DNA of 34,209 bases from assembly GCF_000428865.1 (NCBI RefSeq), contig NZ_AUAT01000025.1, positions 1 to 34,209 of the forward strand, read 5' to 3'. Source of the stretch: Eremococcus coleocola DSM 15696. GTDB lineage: Bacteria; Bacillota; Bacilli; Lactobacillales; Aerococcaceae. The stretch's first letter is position 1; each line of letters begins with the position of its first letter. A program made the translations under genes and the position numbers. Below, piece after piece: positions 6,604 through 16,411 of the stretch. Under the pieces are notes generated by a model, which was not told the origin of the DNA, searched no databases, and worked only from the letters and a program-made list of their open reading frames with translations.

Positions 6604-8613
6604 ATGTTGAAAGTAAATAAAACCTTATTAACTTTATCCAGCTTTGCAATTTTAGCCGGCGTAACACCAATGATTAATGCTCAAGCAGCAGTGAATTTAG
6701 AACCTGAAGTTTATGTTCAAAAAGAGGGTCAAGCACCGGAAGTTCAAGGAAACGTAGAATTCCAAATTTTAAATGCAGATACCCAAGAAGTAGTTTGGTC
6801 TCAAACCAAAGATAATAAATCTGAAGGTCAGTTAAGTTTGCCAGCTGGTAATTATATTTACCGTCTTTATAACATTGCTGATTTAGTCGGTAGTGATAAA
6901 GATGTGATCGCTGAAAAAGTTCAACAAACCATGGATCCAGAAGGGCAAGCTTCTGGTAATTATACGGATGCCAGTCAAAAGGGTGCCTTAAATACACTCG
7001 ATGATGGTAGTGTGGTATATGACTTACCATTTACCCTTGAAGTCGCCCAAGATGCTGAAGATACTTCAGCTAAATTAGTCTCCGAGCTTGATGTATACTT
7101 TAACCAAGTTGCGAGCGGCGAGGCTGAATCAGCAGCTTCCAGTGAGAGTGAAACCGGAGATGCTGGTGCGGGGACAGCAAATGAAGCTGAGAATCCAGCA
7201 GCCAACTCTGAATCGGCTGTAAGTGAAAGTATCGAAGCAGCACCTACTGAAAGCCAAACCGATGGGGAAACTTCAAGTAGTGAGGGTCAAGCTAATCCTG
7301 GTGTAGCTGCGGACCCAGCTCAAGCTAGTTCAGAAGTTGCTTCTGAAGCAGTTCCAGAACAAGTAGCGGCTGCTGAGACAGGTAAATTAACCTTCCAAAT
7401 TTTAGATGACAAAGACCAACCTGTGGCAAATACCGTGGTTACCTTAGGTGATCAAGCGGTGACGACTGATGCAAGTGGTTTAGCTGTCTTTGAAGTACCC
7501 GCAGGTACTTATAACTATAATGTGACTGAAATTCCTGAAGGTTATACTTTAGATGTGACCGAACCTTCAATTGCAGTGGAAGCGGGTCAAGATATGACCT
7601 TCCCATTGAATTTGACTGCCACTGCGGAAGATGATCAATCGCAAGCACCTGGTGATGATGCGACAGCTCAAGAAGGTAAATGGACCTTCCAAATTTTAGA
7701 TGAAAACGATAAGCCAGTTAAAGGTGTGACGGTAACTGTCGGTGACCAAAGTTTAACCACAGATGACCAAGGCTTAGCTGCTTTTACTTTACCAGTCGGT
7801 GATTACAAGTATTCTATCTCTAATCTACCAAAAGGTTATACGATTGAAGAGGCGGAATCTTCCTTTGCTATTGATCCAGGACAAGATATGACTTTCCCAT
7901 TGAATTTAACTCCTGTGGAAAGTGGGGATGGCTCTTCTGACCAACCGACCCAAACAGGTAAATGGACCTTCCAAATTTTAGATGAAAAAGACCAACCGGT
8001 TAAAGGTGTAAGTGTCACTGTGGATGACCAAACAGTATCAACTGATGATAAAGGTAACGCTGCCTTTACCCTTGCAGTGGGTGAGCATACATACAAAATA
8101 GGCAATTTACCTCAAGGTTATACCATTGATCAAAGTGAATCTACGTTTGCAGTGGATCCAGACCAAGACATGACCTTCCCCTTGAATTTAAGCCGGGTTG
8201 GTGGCGATTCATCTGAGTCAGTTCCACCCGTTAAGGTAGCCAATGGTCGTTTAACTGTACAAGTTTTAGACGAAAATGATCATGGTGTTCAAGGGGTACA
8301 AGTTACTGTGGGTGACAAAGCGGTTCTCACTGATGCCCAAGGTAATGCAAGTTTTGAAATGCCAGCCGGTGAATATAAATTTGCGATTACCCAATTACCT
8401 CAAGGTTATGACCTTCCAAGTATGGAAGATACCATTGCCATTAAAGAAAATGGCAATATGACTTGGCCAGTGAACCTAATTAAAAAAGGTGGTTTCTTAC
8501 CAAATACCGGTGAATCAACTGGTTTAGGAATTACCTTAGGCGCCTTAGTTCTTGCAGGTGGAGGTTTCTTCTTAATGAAAGGACGCCGCAACCATAGTAA
8601 ATTACCTAAGTAA
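6604..8613 (+). CDS. LPxTG-anchored surface protein with four SpaA/Cna-B-like repeats
   Basis: A 669-aa cell-wall protein. Residues 1-29 form a Sec signal peptide ending around AQAA. An N-terminal domain (30-170) is followed by an acidic Ser/Glu/Ala-rich stalk (~172-258). Four ~80-residue repeats start near 260, 358, 452 and 548, each with GK(L/W)TFQILD, a TTD-type turn, a PxGxYxY strand, LPxGYT and DMTFPLNL. They resemble prealbumin-like SpaA/Cna-B modules of Gram-positive surface proteins and pilins. LPNTG (632-636), a hydrophobic segment and a basic tail KGRRNHSK form the sortase signal. No sortase or other pilin gene is in the window, so a role in adhesion is only inferred. Single gene with its own terminator. 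Confidence 0.92.
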   Translation: MLKVNKTLLTLSSFAILAGVTPMINAQAAVNLEPEVYVQKEGQAPEVQGNVEFQILNADTQEVVWSQTKDNKSEGQLSLPAGNYIYRLYNIADLVGSDKDVIAEKVQQTMDPEGQASGNYTDASQKGALNTLDDGSVVYDLPFTLEVAQDAEDTSAKLVSELDVYFNQVASGEAESAASSESETGDAGAGTANEAENPAANSESAVSESIEAAPTESQTDGETSSSEGQANPGVAADPAQASSEVASEAVPEQVAAAETGKLTFQILDDKDQPVANTVVTLGDQAVTTDASGLAVFEVPAGTYNYNVTEIPEGYTLDVTEPSIAVEAGQDMTFPLNLTATAEDDQSQAPGDDATAQEGKWTFQILDENDKPVKGVTVTVGDQSLTTDDQGLAAFTLPVGDYKYSISNLPKGYTIEEAESSFAIDPGQDMTFPLNLTPVESGDGSSDQPTQTGKWTFQILDEKDQPVKGVSVTVDDQTVSTDDKGNAAFTLAVGEHTYKIGNLPQGYTIDQSESTFAVDPDQDMTFPLNLSRVGGDSSESVPPVKVANGRLTVQVLDENDHGVQGVQVTVGDKAVLTDAQGNASFEMPAGEYKFAITQLPQGYDLPSMEDTIAIKENGNMTWPVNLIKKGGFLPNTGESTGLGITLGALVLAGGGFFLMKGRRNHSKLPK

Positions 8614-8633
8614 ATAAATAGTTTTCCGAGTGT

Positions 8634-8675
8634 GGAAGGAGCTGGACTGTTGTTCAGCTCCTTCCGCTTTTTATT
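8634..8675 (+). terminator. Terminator of the LPxTG protein gene
   Basis: A 14-bp stem (one G-T pair) from 8634-8647 to 8652-8665 with loop TGTT, then GCTTTTTATTTT. Confidence 0.93.
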
Positions 8676-8680
8676 TTGGC

Positions 8681-8759
8681 CGATTTAGTTGCAACTTGGG
8701 GTCGATTTTTGACCACTTAGGCAAAAAAACGAGATGACAAAATAAATTTAGTCTACAAT
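8681..8759 (+). promoter_or_regulatory. Candidate LytTR binding sites and promoter
   Basis: Two partly matching segments start with CGATTT at 8681 and 8703, 22 bases or about two helical turns apart. Both end in a CAACTTGG/CACTTAGG-like block. LytTR proteins bind paired direct repeats at such spacing. A -10 TACAAT lies at 8754-8759; the -35 is unclear (GAGATGACA region). The assignment is tentative. Confidence 0.35.
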
Positions 8760-8804
8760 TTAAGTGTCAAGAGAAGGAAGGCAAGAAAAAGGAGGTGGCA
8801 GGAG

Positions 8805-9242
8805 ATGCAAGTAAAGTTAGAACTTTCGCCCAAATATTCAGAGACTTTTGCAGTCATATATGCGGCGCAAATGGACTCGGAAATTGAATCTGCCTTAAGC
8901 ACTTTAGGTCAAGGGAAACCTAAGCCAATCTTGGGCCTCAAGGAAGACCGACAAGTAGTTCTGACTGCGGACCAGGTCTATATGGCCCGGGTTGAAGGAG
9001 GGAAAGTGATGATTTATAGCCAAGACCAAGTCTTTCAATCCCGTTATCGGCTGTATGAATTGTTAGAATTGTTAGGTCCCGACTTTCAGCAAATTTCTAA
9101 GCAGACCTTGGTTAATTTGGACCGAATTCGGGAAATTGAAGCTGGTTTTTCTGGATCCCTCTTTTTAAAATTGAATAATGGCCAAGGAGATTATGTTAGT
9201 CGTAAATTTTTACCAGAGTTGAAAAAATATTTCGGAATATAA
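8805..9242 (+). CDS. LytTR-domain DNA-binding regulator
   Basis: A 145-aa protein without a receiver domain. The C-terminal ~100 residues form a LytTR domain: VYMARVEGGKVMIYSQDQVF, the YELLELLGPDFQQISKQ block and the closing strand NLDRIREIEAGFSGSLFLKL (split, the Q-I-S-K-x-x-L-V-N-L-D-x-I core is diagnostic). Stand-alone LytTR proteins paired with a small membrane protein form LytTR regulatory systems, in which the membrane partner restrains the regulator. The partner here is the DUF3021-like protein 20 bases downstream. Start ATG 8805 follows AAGGAGGT (8789-8796). Targets other than its own operon cannot be told from the window. Confidence 0.9.
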   Translation: MQVKLELSPKYSETFAVIYAAQMDSEIESALSTLGQGKPKPILGLKEDRQVVLTADQVYMARVEGGKVMIYSQDQVFQSRYRLYELLELLGPDFQQISKQTLVNLDRIREIEAGFSGSLFLKLNNGQGDYVSRKFLPELKKYFGI

Positions 9243-9262
9243 ACCATAAAGGAGGCAACATT

Positions 9263-9700
9263 ATGACAGTAAAAGAAGTATTGAAAAGTAGTTTTGTTGG
9301 TCTTGGAGTCGCTTGTTTAATTTTTATATTGGTGGGCCTCGTCTTTGATTGGGTCAACCAAGGAGAACTAGTGTTTGCGAGCTATGCTTTTTCTAAGATG
9401 GCCTTGGGTAGTTTGGTGATTGGTCTAGGTTTTGGTTTACCCAGTGTCGTTTATGAAAATGACCGGTTAAGCATGGGCATGCAAAGTCTCATCCATATGG
9501 GGACGGGCTGTCTGGTGATGGTGGGCGTCTTCATCTGGGAAGGCTGGTTACCACAAGGACATGGTTTCTTAATGGGACTAGCTGTACTTGCTGGCGCAGT
9601 ATTGATTGCTGGCTTGATTTGGTACGGTTTTTATAAGGAAAATCTAAAACAAGCCCAAGCCTTGAATAAAGGCATTCAAGCGAAAAGGATGGCAAAATAA
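9263..9700 (+). CDS. DUF3021 family membrane protein, partner of the LytTR regulator
   Basis: A 145-aa protein with four predicted membrane helices (about residues 10-30, 42-63, 76-96 and 104-126) and a short basic cytoplasmic tail. Length, four-helix layout and position right after a stand-alone LytTR gene fit the DUF3021 family. By analogy with HdrM/BrsM of Streptococcus mutans it probably inhibits the regulator at the membrane, although those proteins are not close homologues. Ribosome binding site AAAGGAGG lies about 10 bases before ATG 9263. It shares the operon and terminator with the regulator. Confidence 0.8.
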   Translation: MTVKEVLKSSFVGLGVACLIFILVGLVFDWVNQGELVFASYAFSKMALGSLVIGLGFGLPSVVYENDRLSMGMQSLIHMGTGCLVMVGVFIWEGWLPQGHGFLMGLAVLAGAVLIAGLIWYGFYKENLKQAQALNKGIQAKRMAK

Positions 9701-9721
9701 GTCAGTTTAATCGAAGAAATT

Positions 9722-9760
9722 AGAGCTGGTGCAAAGTTGGACTTTGTGCCAGCTCTTTTC
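9722..9760 (+). terminator. Terminator of the LytTR-DUF3021 operon
   Basis: A 15-bp stem with two G-T pairs, AGAGCTGGTGCAAAG/CTTTGTGCCAGCTCT with loop TTGGA, then TTTTC. Confidence 0.92.
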
Positions 9761-11863
<2,103 letters not shown>

Positions 11864-11877
11864 TTAATCTTTGAGGG

Positions 11878-11910
11878 AGCCCAAGCTGCGTGCTTGGGCT
11901 TCTTTTTTTC
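11878..11910 (+). terminator. Terminator of the fumarate reductase-like gene
   Basis: A perfect 9-bp stem AGCCCAAGC/GCTTGGGCT with loop TGCGT, then TCTTTTTTTC. Confidence 0.93.
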
Positions 11911-12179
11911 TATCAAAAATCATTGCCAATTTGTTTGGGTGCTGGCTAGCGTCTGGTAGCTTTGATTGGCGAGCTGGTTATACCCAGCTCGCTTCTACAT
12001 TAGTCCAGATTAGTCCAGCAAAAATGTTCGTTTAGCCACCCTCGGCTAGGGCAAAGATTCGAGTTTTGAAAAAGTGGAGTGGTGTATGGGAATAAGATTC
12101 GAGTTTCGGAAAACTAGAATCTTTATAGAATTTAATGTGCCAATCGAGATAGATTCACACACTTTTTAGACCAGAACAG
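11911..12179. repeat. Intergenic region with hairpin and 40-bp-spaced direct repeat
   Basis: No gene is seen. A perfect 9-bp hairpin GCGAGCTGG/CCAGCTCGC spans 11969-11992 without a T tract. AAGATTCGAGTTT occurs at 12054-12066 and again exactly 40 bases later at 12094-12106. The second copy includes AGTTTCGGAAAACT, close to the reverse complement of the core of the 15782-16190 array. AGATTC/GAATCT arms around it can also pair. Confidence 0.6.
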
Positions 12180-12207
12180 TTGCCATCCCCCTGACGTATG
12201 CTAAAAT
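12180..12207 (+). promoter_or_regulatory. Promoter of the MATE-rhodanese-pseudouridine synthase operon
   Basis: A -35 TTGCCA (12180-12185) and -10 TAAAAT (12202-12207) are 16 bases apart, 28 bases before ATG 12235. Confidence 0.65.
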
Positions 12208-12234
12208 AGTGGGCGAACGAAAAGGGGATGACTC

Positions 12235-13594
12235 ATGCAAGCAAGTAAACAACAACTGGATTTAACTCAGGGACCGATTATTAAATCCTTGCTGATTTTT
12301 TCTTTACCAATTATGATTTCTAATCTCTTCCAACAATGTATGGGGTCATGGATTCCGTAATTGTGGGGAACTTTTTGGGAGACCAAGCCTTGGCGTCCGT
12401 CGGTGCGACGACGGCAATCTTCGAATTGATTGTGGGCTTTGCCTTGGGGATTGGGGCAGGCCTGTCCATTATTGTGGCCCGGTATTATGGTGCCCGCAAT
12501 TATCAAATGGTCAAGCGCGCCACAGCGGCCTCCCTAATTATCGGACTGATCATTTCTCTCATGATCATGGTGATTGGTCACTTTGGCTTAAAGCCACTCC
12601 TAAAAGGCCTAAACACCCCTGCTGAAATTTTGACCAGGCCTTTGACTATATCTATATTATTCTGATTTTTATCTTAGTCTCCTTTGCCTATAATTTAGGC
12701 GCCGGCCTCCTCCGATCGATTGGGAACTCCATGGTGCCGCTCCTTATTCTGGTGTTTACTTCCTTCTTGAATGTCGGTCTGGATATCTTTATGATTACCG
12801 TCCTTCAAATGGGAGTTAAAGGGGCCTCCTATGCAACCGTCATTTCCCAAGCTATCTCAGTGGTTATTACCTTTATTTATATTTATAAAAAAGCTCCCGT
12901 CCTCGTGCCCACTAAGCAACAATTCAAAAACCAGCCCCAACTCTACCAAGAATTAATGAGCCAAGGCATGGCCATGGGTTTTATGTCTTCTATCGTTTCC
13001 ATTGGATCAGTTATACTCCAAACTTCGGTCAACAGTTTTGGTGTGGCTGTCATTGGGGCCCATGTGACTGCTCGTCGGATTCTTTTCTTCTTTACTATGC
13101 CGACGGGGTCTATCTCTACTGCTTTAACCACCTTTGTCTCACAAAACTTTGGCGCCCGTCAATTTGAGCGGATTCGCCAGTCCCTTTTTAAATCTAATCT
13201 CATGTGTATCGTTTATTGTTTAGTTGGCAGCATCTTTATGGTTTTTGTCACTAAGAACCTCATGCACCTGTTAACTGGATCGAATGATCCGGTCTTGCTG
13301 AATACCGGCTTCCAATATATTATGTGGGCCTTGCCCTTTACGCCTTTCCTTTCAGTCTTGATGAACTACCGCAATGGCCTTCAAGGTCTCGGTCTCAAAC
13401 GGGACCCGCTCATGTCATCGGTGATCGAAATGATTGGGAAAATTCTCTTCGTCATCTTCTTAATCCCGACCCTGGGTTATCTTGGAGTGATGATTACCGA
13501 GCCAATTCTATGGACGATTATGGCCATCCAATTAACCATTGCTTACTTTGTCAAAGCCAAACCAATTTTAACTCACCCTTCTAAGGAGGAATAG
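12235..13594 (+). pseudogene. MATE family multidrug efflux protein, broken by two single-base deletions
   Basis: A Na+- or H+-coupled MATE exporter that would be about 453 aa with 12 membrane helices. The parts are in three frames. The first runs from ATG 12235 (GGGG four to seven bases upstream) to a stop at 12358. The second (read from ~12340 to 12665) begins at the helix VMDSVIVGNFLGDQALASVG. The third runs from about 12640 to 13594. Each junction is repaired by adding one base, near 12338 (CAACAATGTATGG) and near 12638 (AAATTTTGACC), restoring a continuous NTPAEIFDQAFDYIYIILIF-like join. Everything else is intact. So this is either a recent pseudogene or two sequencing losses in short A and T runs. 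An ATG at 12228 is excluded because it opens only six codons. Confidence 0.85.
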
Positions 13595-13596
13595 GA

Positions 13597-13899
13597 ATGT
13601 ATCCTACAATTTCAATCTCAGAATTCTTAAGCCGCGCAGAAAAATCAGCCCTAAATCTCTTAGATGTTCGTGGTCCGCAAGGCTTTGCAGCTAGCCACTT
13701 GCCCCAAGCCCAGTCTAAACCCTATGCCGACATTCTTACTTGGTCCAAAGATTTAGATTCCAACCAGGACTATTATGTTATTTGTGCTATCGGTCAAACT
13801 TCAGCCAAGGCGTGTGACTTTTTGGCTAGCCAAGGCTTTAAGGTAACCAATGTTGAAGGCGGTATGGCTGCCTTAGACTCAAGTTCTGATCTGGGATAG
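13597..13899 (+). CDS. Single-domain rhodanese-like sulfurtransferase
   Basis: A 100-aa single rhodanese domain. LLDVRGPQGFAASHLPQA (residues 21-38) is the typical CH2A-like block and Cys63 in VICAIGQTSAKA is the persulfide-forming active-site Cys. GFKVTNVEGGMAAL is the conserved closing strand. It probably carries sulfane sulfur in the cytoplasm; the partner is unknown. It starts 2 bases after the MATE stop with AAGGAGGA (13583-13590) inside the previous gene, and the pseudouridine synthase follows 12 bases later, so the three are co-transcribed. Confidence 0.9.
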   Translation: MYPTISISEFLSRAEKSALNLLDVRGPQGFAASHLPQAQSKPYADILTWSKDLDSNQDYYVICAIGQTSAKACDFLASQGFKVTNVEGGMAALDSSSDLG

Positions 13900-13911
13900 G
13901 ATGGTTCTTAC

Positions 13912-14652
13912 ATGCGGATAGACCGTCTACTCCAAGTCAATGATTTTGGTTCCAAGAGTGACCGCAAGCATCTTTTTCAACGAAAAATTGTCACCGTTGA
14001 CCAAAGGGTGATTACCGACGGATCCATCAATGTGGATCCAGGCTTACAGATCATTAAAGTAGGGAACCACTTAATTACTGGTCCCCAAGAATACTATTGG
14101 ATGATGAATAAACCCGCCGGCTATGTGACTGCCAATAAAGATATCACCAAGCCGGTGGTTTTTGACTTATTACAAGCCCAAGACCGCCATCCTGACCTCT
14201 ATAGCTTGGGTCGGTTGGACCGGTTTACCGAGGGACTCTTGATTTTGACCACCAATGGACCTTTGAGCCGGCGTCTCTTACAGCCCCACCAACATGTTGC
14301 CAAAACCTATGCGGTGGAAGTGAATGGTTTTTTGGGGTATGACCAGGTTCAAGCCTTTGCTCAAGGGATTGTGATCGATCAAAGCTACCAATGTCAACCT
14401 GCTCAACTCCAGATTATTCAAGCAGGTTCAAGTGCCAGTCGCGCCCAGGTTACCCTTCATGAAGGCAAGTTCCACCAAGTCAAAAAAATGTTTCTTTCTC
14501 TTGGTGTCAAAGTCACCCAACTCAAACGTCTTAGCTTTGCTGGGATTGACTTAGACCCTGATCTCGCCCCTGGACAATACCGAGTTTTAAAAGCAGATGA
14601 ACTAGCACTCATCAAGGCTTTTTTAGGGCCTCAAAAGCCTGTTGGAAAGTAA
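13912..14652 (+). CDS. 16S rRNA pseudouridine synthase, RsuA/RluB family
   Basis: A 246-aa enzyme that isomerises uridine in rRNA. An N-terminal S4-like RNA-binding domain (1-60; MRIDRLLQVNDFGSKSDRKH) precedes the catalytic domain, where the motif GRLDRFTEGLLILTTNG supplies catalytic Asp103. MMNKPAGYVTAN and the C-terminal HEGKFHQVKKMF block are family hallmarks. RsuA modifies U516 of 16S rRNA in E. coli; the exact target here is not visible. ATG 13912 was chosen because ATG 13901 opens only six codons. Last gene of the MATE-rhodanese operon. Confidence 0.9.
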   Translation: MRIDRLLQVNDFGSKSDRKHLFQRKIVTVDQRVITDGSINVDPGLQIIKVGNHLITGPQEYYWMMNKPAGYVTANKDITKPVVFDLLQAQDRHPDLYSLGRLDRFTEGLLILTTNGPLSRRLLQPHQHVAKTYAVEVNGFLGYDQVQAFAQGIVIDQSYQCQPAQLQIIQAGSSASRAQVTLHEGKFHQVKKMFLSLGVKVTQLKRLSFAGIDLDPDLAPGQYRVLKADELALIKAFLGPQKPVGK

Positions 14653-14697
14653 GCGCTTGCCTTATTAGTCGCTTTTAAAGGCAAAATAGACTACAAT
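14648..14697 (+). promoter_or_regulatory. cre-like palindrome and -10 before the metallopeptidase gene
   Basis: GTAAGCGCTTGC (14649-14660) overlaps the upstream stop and resembles a catabolite responsive element (TGTAAGCGCTTACA-type). A -10 TACAAT lies at 14692-14697 with a poor -35. CcpA control is a possibility only. Confidence 0.4.
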
Positions 14698-14738
14698 GAG
14701 GAAAAGAACAGGTTTTAATAGATAAAGGAGAAACTATT

Positions 14739-15671
14739 ATGAAATCAGACAATATGCGCGAAAGTAGTAATGTGGAGGACCGTCGTGGTCAATCCTCGGG
14801 CTCGTACGGGGGCAGGACTGGTATGGGCATGGGTTCTGGTGGCCTAGGCTTACTCCTACAATTATTATTATCCGGACGGGGTGGCTCAAAGTGGCTCATT
14901 CTTATTGTCCTAGCCTTTATGATTTTTGGTGGTGGCTTCTCGTTAACAGATATGTTCTCAGGATCCAATACCACAACTGACTCTCAAATTATTCAACAAG
15001 AAGGAACGCAAACGGGTGATCTCACCGATGCGGAGGGAGAATTTCTGTCTAAAGTCTTAGCTTCAACTGAAGACTTCTGGACGAAGAAGTTCCAAGAAGA
15101 AGGTCGGACTTATACGCCGACGACCCTTGTCTTATATTCTGGCGCTACTGCGACCAATGGTTGTGGTGTGGGGCAAGCTCAAGCGGGACCTTTCTATTGT
15201 CCGGGGGATAAGAAAGTCTATATTGATACCTCTTTTATTCGGGAATTAGCCAACCGTTATGGGGCTAAGGGTGACTTTGCTATGGCCTATGTCTTAGCTC
15301 ATGAAGTGGGGCACCACGTGCAAAATGAAGTGGGGCTCATGGATGAATATAACCAAGCCCGTCAAGGCATATCCGAAAGTCAAGCTAACCAATTAAATGT
15401 ACGGTTGGAATTACAGGCTGACTATTTAGCTGGTGCTTGGGCTAATTATGTTCAAGGTGAAGGCCTTTTAGATCAAGGTGATATTGAAGAAGCCATTCAA
15501 GCGGCTTATTCAGTGGGGGATGATACCCTCCAAGAAAAAAACTATGGCCGGGTTATGCCGGATACCTTTACTCATGGTAGTTCTGAACAACGGACCAAGT
15601 GGTTCAAACGTGGTTTCCAATATGGCGACTTCGAACACGGCGACACCTTCTCCGGTTCGATTGATATTTAA
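14739..15671 (+). CDS. ypfJ: YpfJ-type neutral zinc metallopeptidase
   Basis: A 310-aa membrane-anchored protein. The cytoplasmic N-terminus is Gly/Ser/Arg-rich, a single membrane helix spans about 50-70 (WLILIVLAFMIFGGGF), and the metallopeptidase domain follows. The zinc site is HEVGH (188-192) in YVLAHEVGHHVQ, with a downstream LELQADYLAGAWA block as in the YpfJ family (putative neutral zinc metallopeptidase). CGVGQAQAGPFYCPGDKKVY is also characteristic. The substrate is unknown in the whole family. Ribosome binding site AAAGGAG precedes ATG 14739. Single gene with its own terminator. Confidence 0.9.
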   Translation: MKSDNMRESSNVEDRRGQSSGSYGGRTGMGMGSGGLGLLLQLLLSGRGGSKWLILIVLAFMIFGGGFSLTDMFSGSNTTTDSQIIQQEGTQTGDLTDAEGEFLSKVLASTEDFWTKKFQEEGRTYTPTTLVLYSGATATNGCGVGQAQAGPFYCPGDKKVYIDTSFIRELANRYGAKGDFAMAYVLAHEVGHHVQNEVGLMDEYNQARQGISESQANQLNVRLELQADYLAGAWANYVQGEGLLDQGDIEEAIQAAYSVGDDTLQEKNYGRVMPDTFTHGSSEQRTKWFKRGFQYGDFEHGDTFSGSIDI

Positions 15672-15685
15672 TAGGCTTTACCAAG

Positions 15686-15715
15686 GCTGAGACTGAATAT
15701 AGTCTCGGCTTTTTG
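15686..15715 (+). terminator. Terminator of the metallopeptidase gene
   Basis: A 9-bp stem (one T-G pair) GCTGAGACT/AGTCTCGGC with loop GAATAT, then TTTTTG. Confidence 0.9.
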
Positions 15716-15781
15716 TTTTGTTTGGATTAGGGTGTGGGCTGGATTTTTGAATGGGATATAATTATGGAAAGGAGGCAGATG

Positions 15782-16190
15782 GATTCTTTACCTGGCTGAT
15801 AAGTGTGGAAAAATTGGTGGTATTTTCTTTACTTTATGCAGGAGTCGGGAAAATCTGGCTGTAATTCTTTACTTTTCCGAAAGTCAGGAAAAAACCAGTT
15901 GTAATTCTTTACTTTTCCGAAAGTCGGGAAAATCTGGCTGTAATTCTTTACTTTTCCGAAAGTCAGGAAAAAACCAGCTGTAATTCTTTACTTTTCCGAA
16001 AGTCAGGAAAAAACTAGCTGTAATTCTTTACTTTTCCAAAAGTCAGGAAAAGAGAGTAGATTTTTCTTTACTTGATGGATAAGTCAATAAAAAATTCCAG
16101 ACTAGGACCTACAGTCATGAAAGCCATTTGTAGAATTCCATACCAGGACCTAAAGTTAGGAAAGACTGCTGTAAAAACCAAAGACTTAAG
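15782..16190. repeat. Tandem array of about ten 39-41 bp units
   Basis: Units begin AGTC(A/G)GGAAAA and end in CTTTTCCGAA. Starts at 15843, 15882, 15922, 15961, 16001 and 16041 give periods of 39, 40, 39, 40 and 40 bases. Diverged units flank them: one from 15801, then 16082, 16113 and 16154. GTAATTCTTTACTTTTCC recurs exactly in the central five copies. Each unit contains ACTTTTCCGAAAGT (arms ACTTT/AAAGT) and TTTTCC/GGAAAA arms. There are no unique spacers of CRISPR type, and a 40-base period cannot encode a repeated peptide. The rest of 15716-16306 shows nothing else I recognise. Confidence 0.88.
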
Positions 16191-16306
16191 CTTAACTTCA
16201 GCCGATTTTTGATGCGGATTTCTAACGATAAGCGGCGTAAAACACTGACCTAATAGGCTCCGACTAAAGTGCAAGAAAATATTTTTGTCTCAACAACCCT
16301 TTTCTC

Positions 16307-16366
16307 TTGCAATTAAAAATAAAGAGAGTATAGTATAGGTATGGTAGTTAATTAGAATTTCTCTAA
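16307..16366 (+). promoter_or_regulatory. Promoter and operator-like palindrome of the Dps gene
   Basis: A -35 TTGCAA (16307-16312) and -10 TATAGT (16329-16334) are 16 bases apart. TTAGAATTTCTCTAA (16352-16366) has perfect 5-base arms and sits just after the start site. It resembles a Fur/PerR-type box in size and AT content. PerR control would fit a Dps gene but is inferred. Confidence 0.6.
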
Positions 16367-16411
16367 ATAATACCAAAAAATATTCTAAATTTATAATAGG
16401 AGGAATTTATT

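Noticed and set aside
15782-16190. CRISPR array
   Set aside because: The units are contiguous tandem copies without unique spacers of constant length, they drift gradually, and there are no cas genes.
16068-16274. 68-residue minus-strand open frame
   Set aside because: Lies across the diverged end of the tandem array and has no recognisable features.
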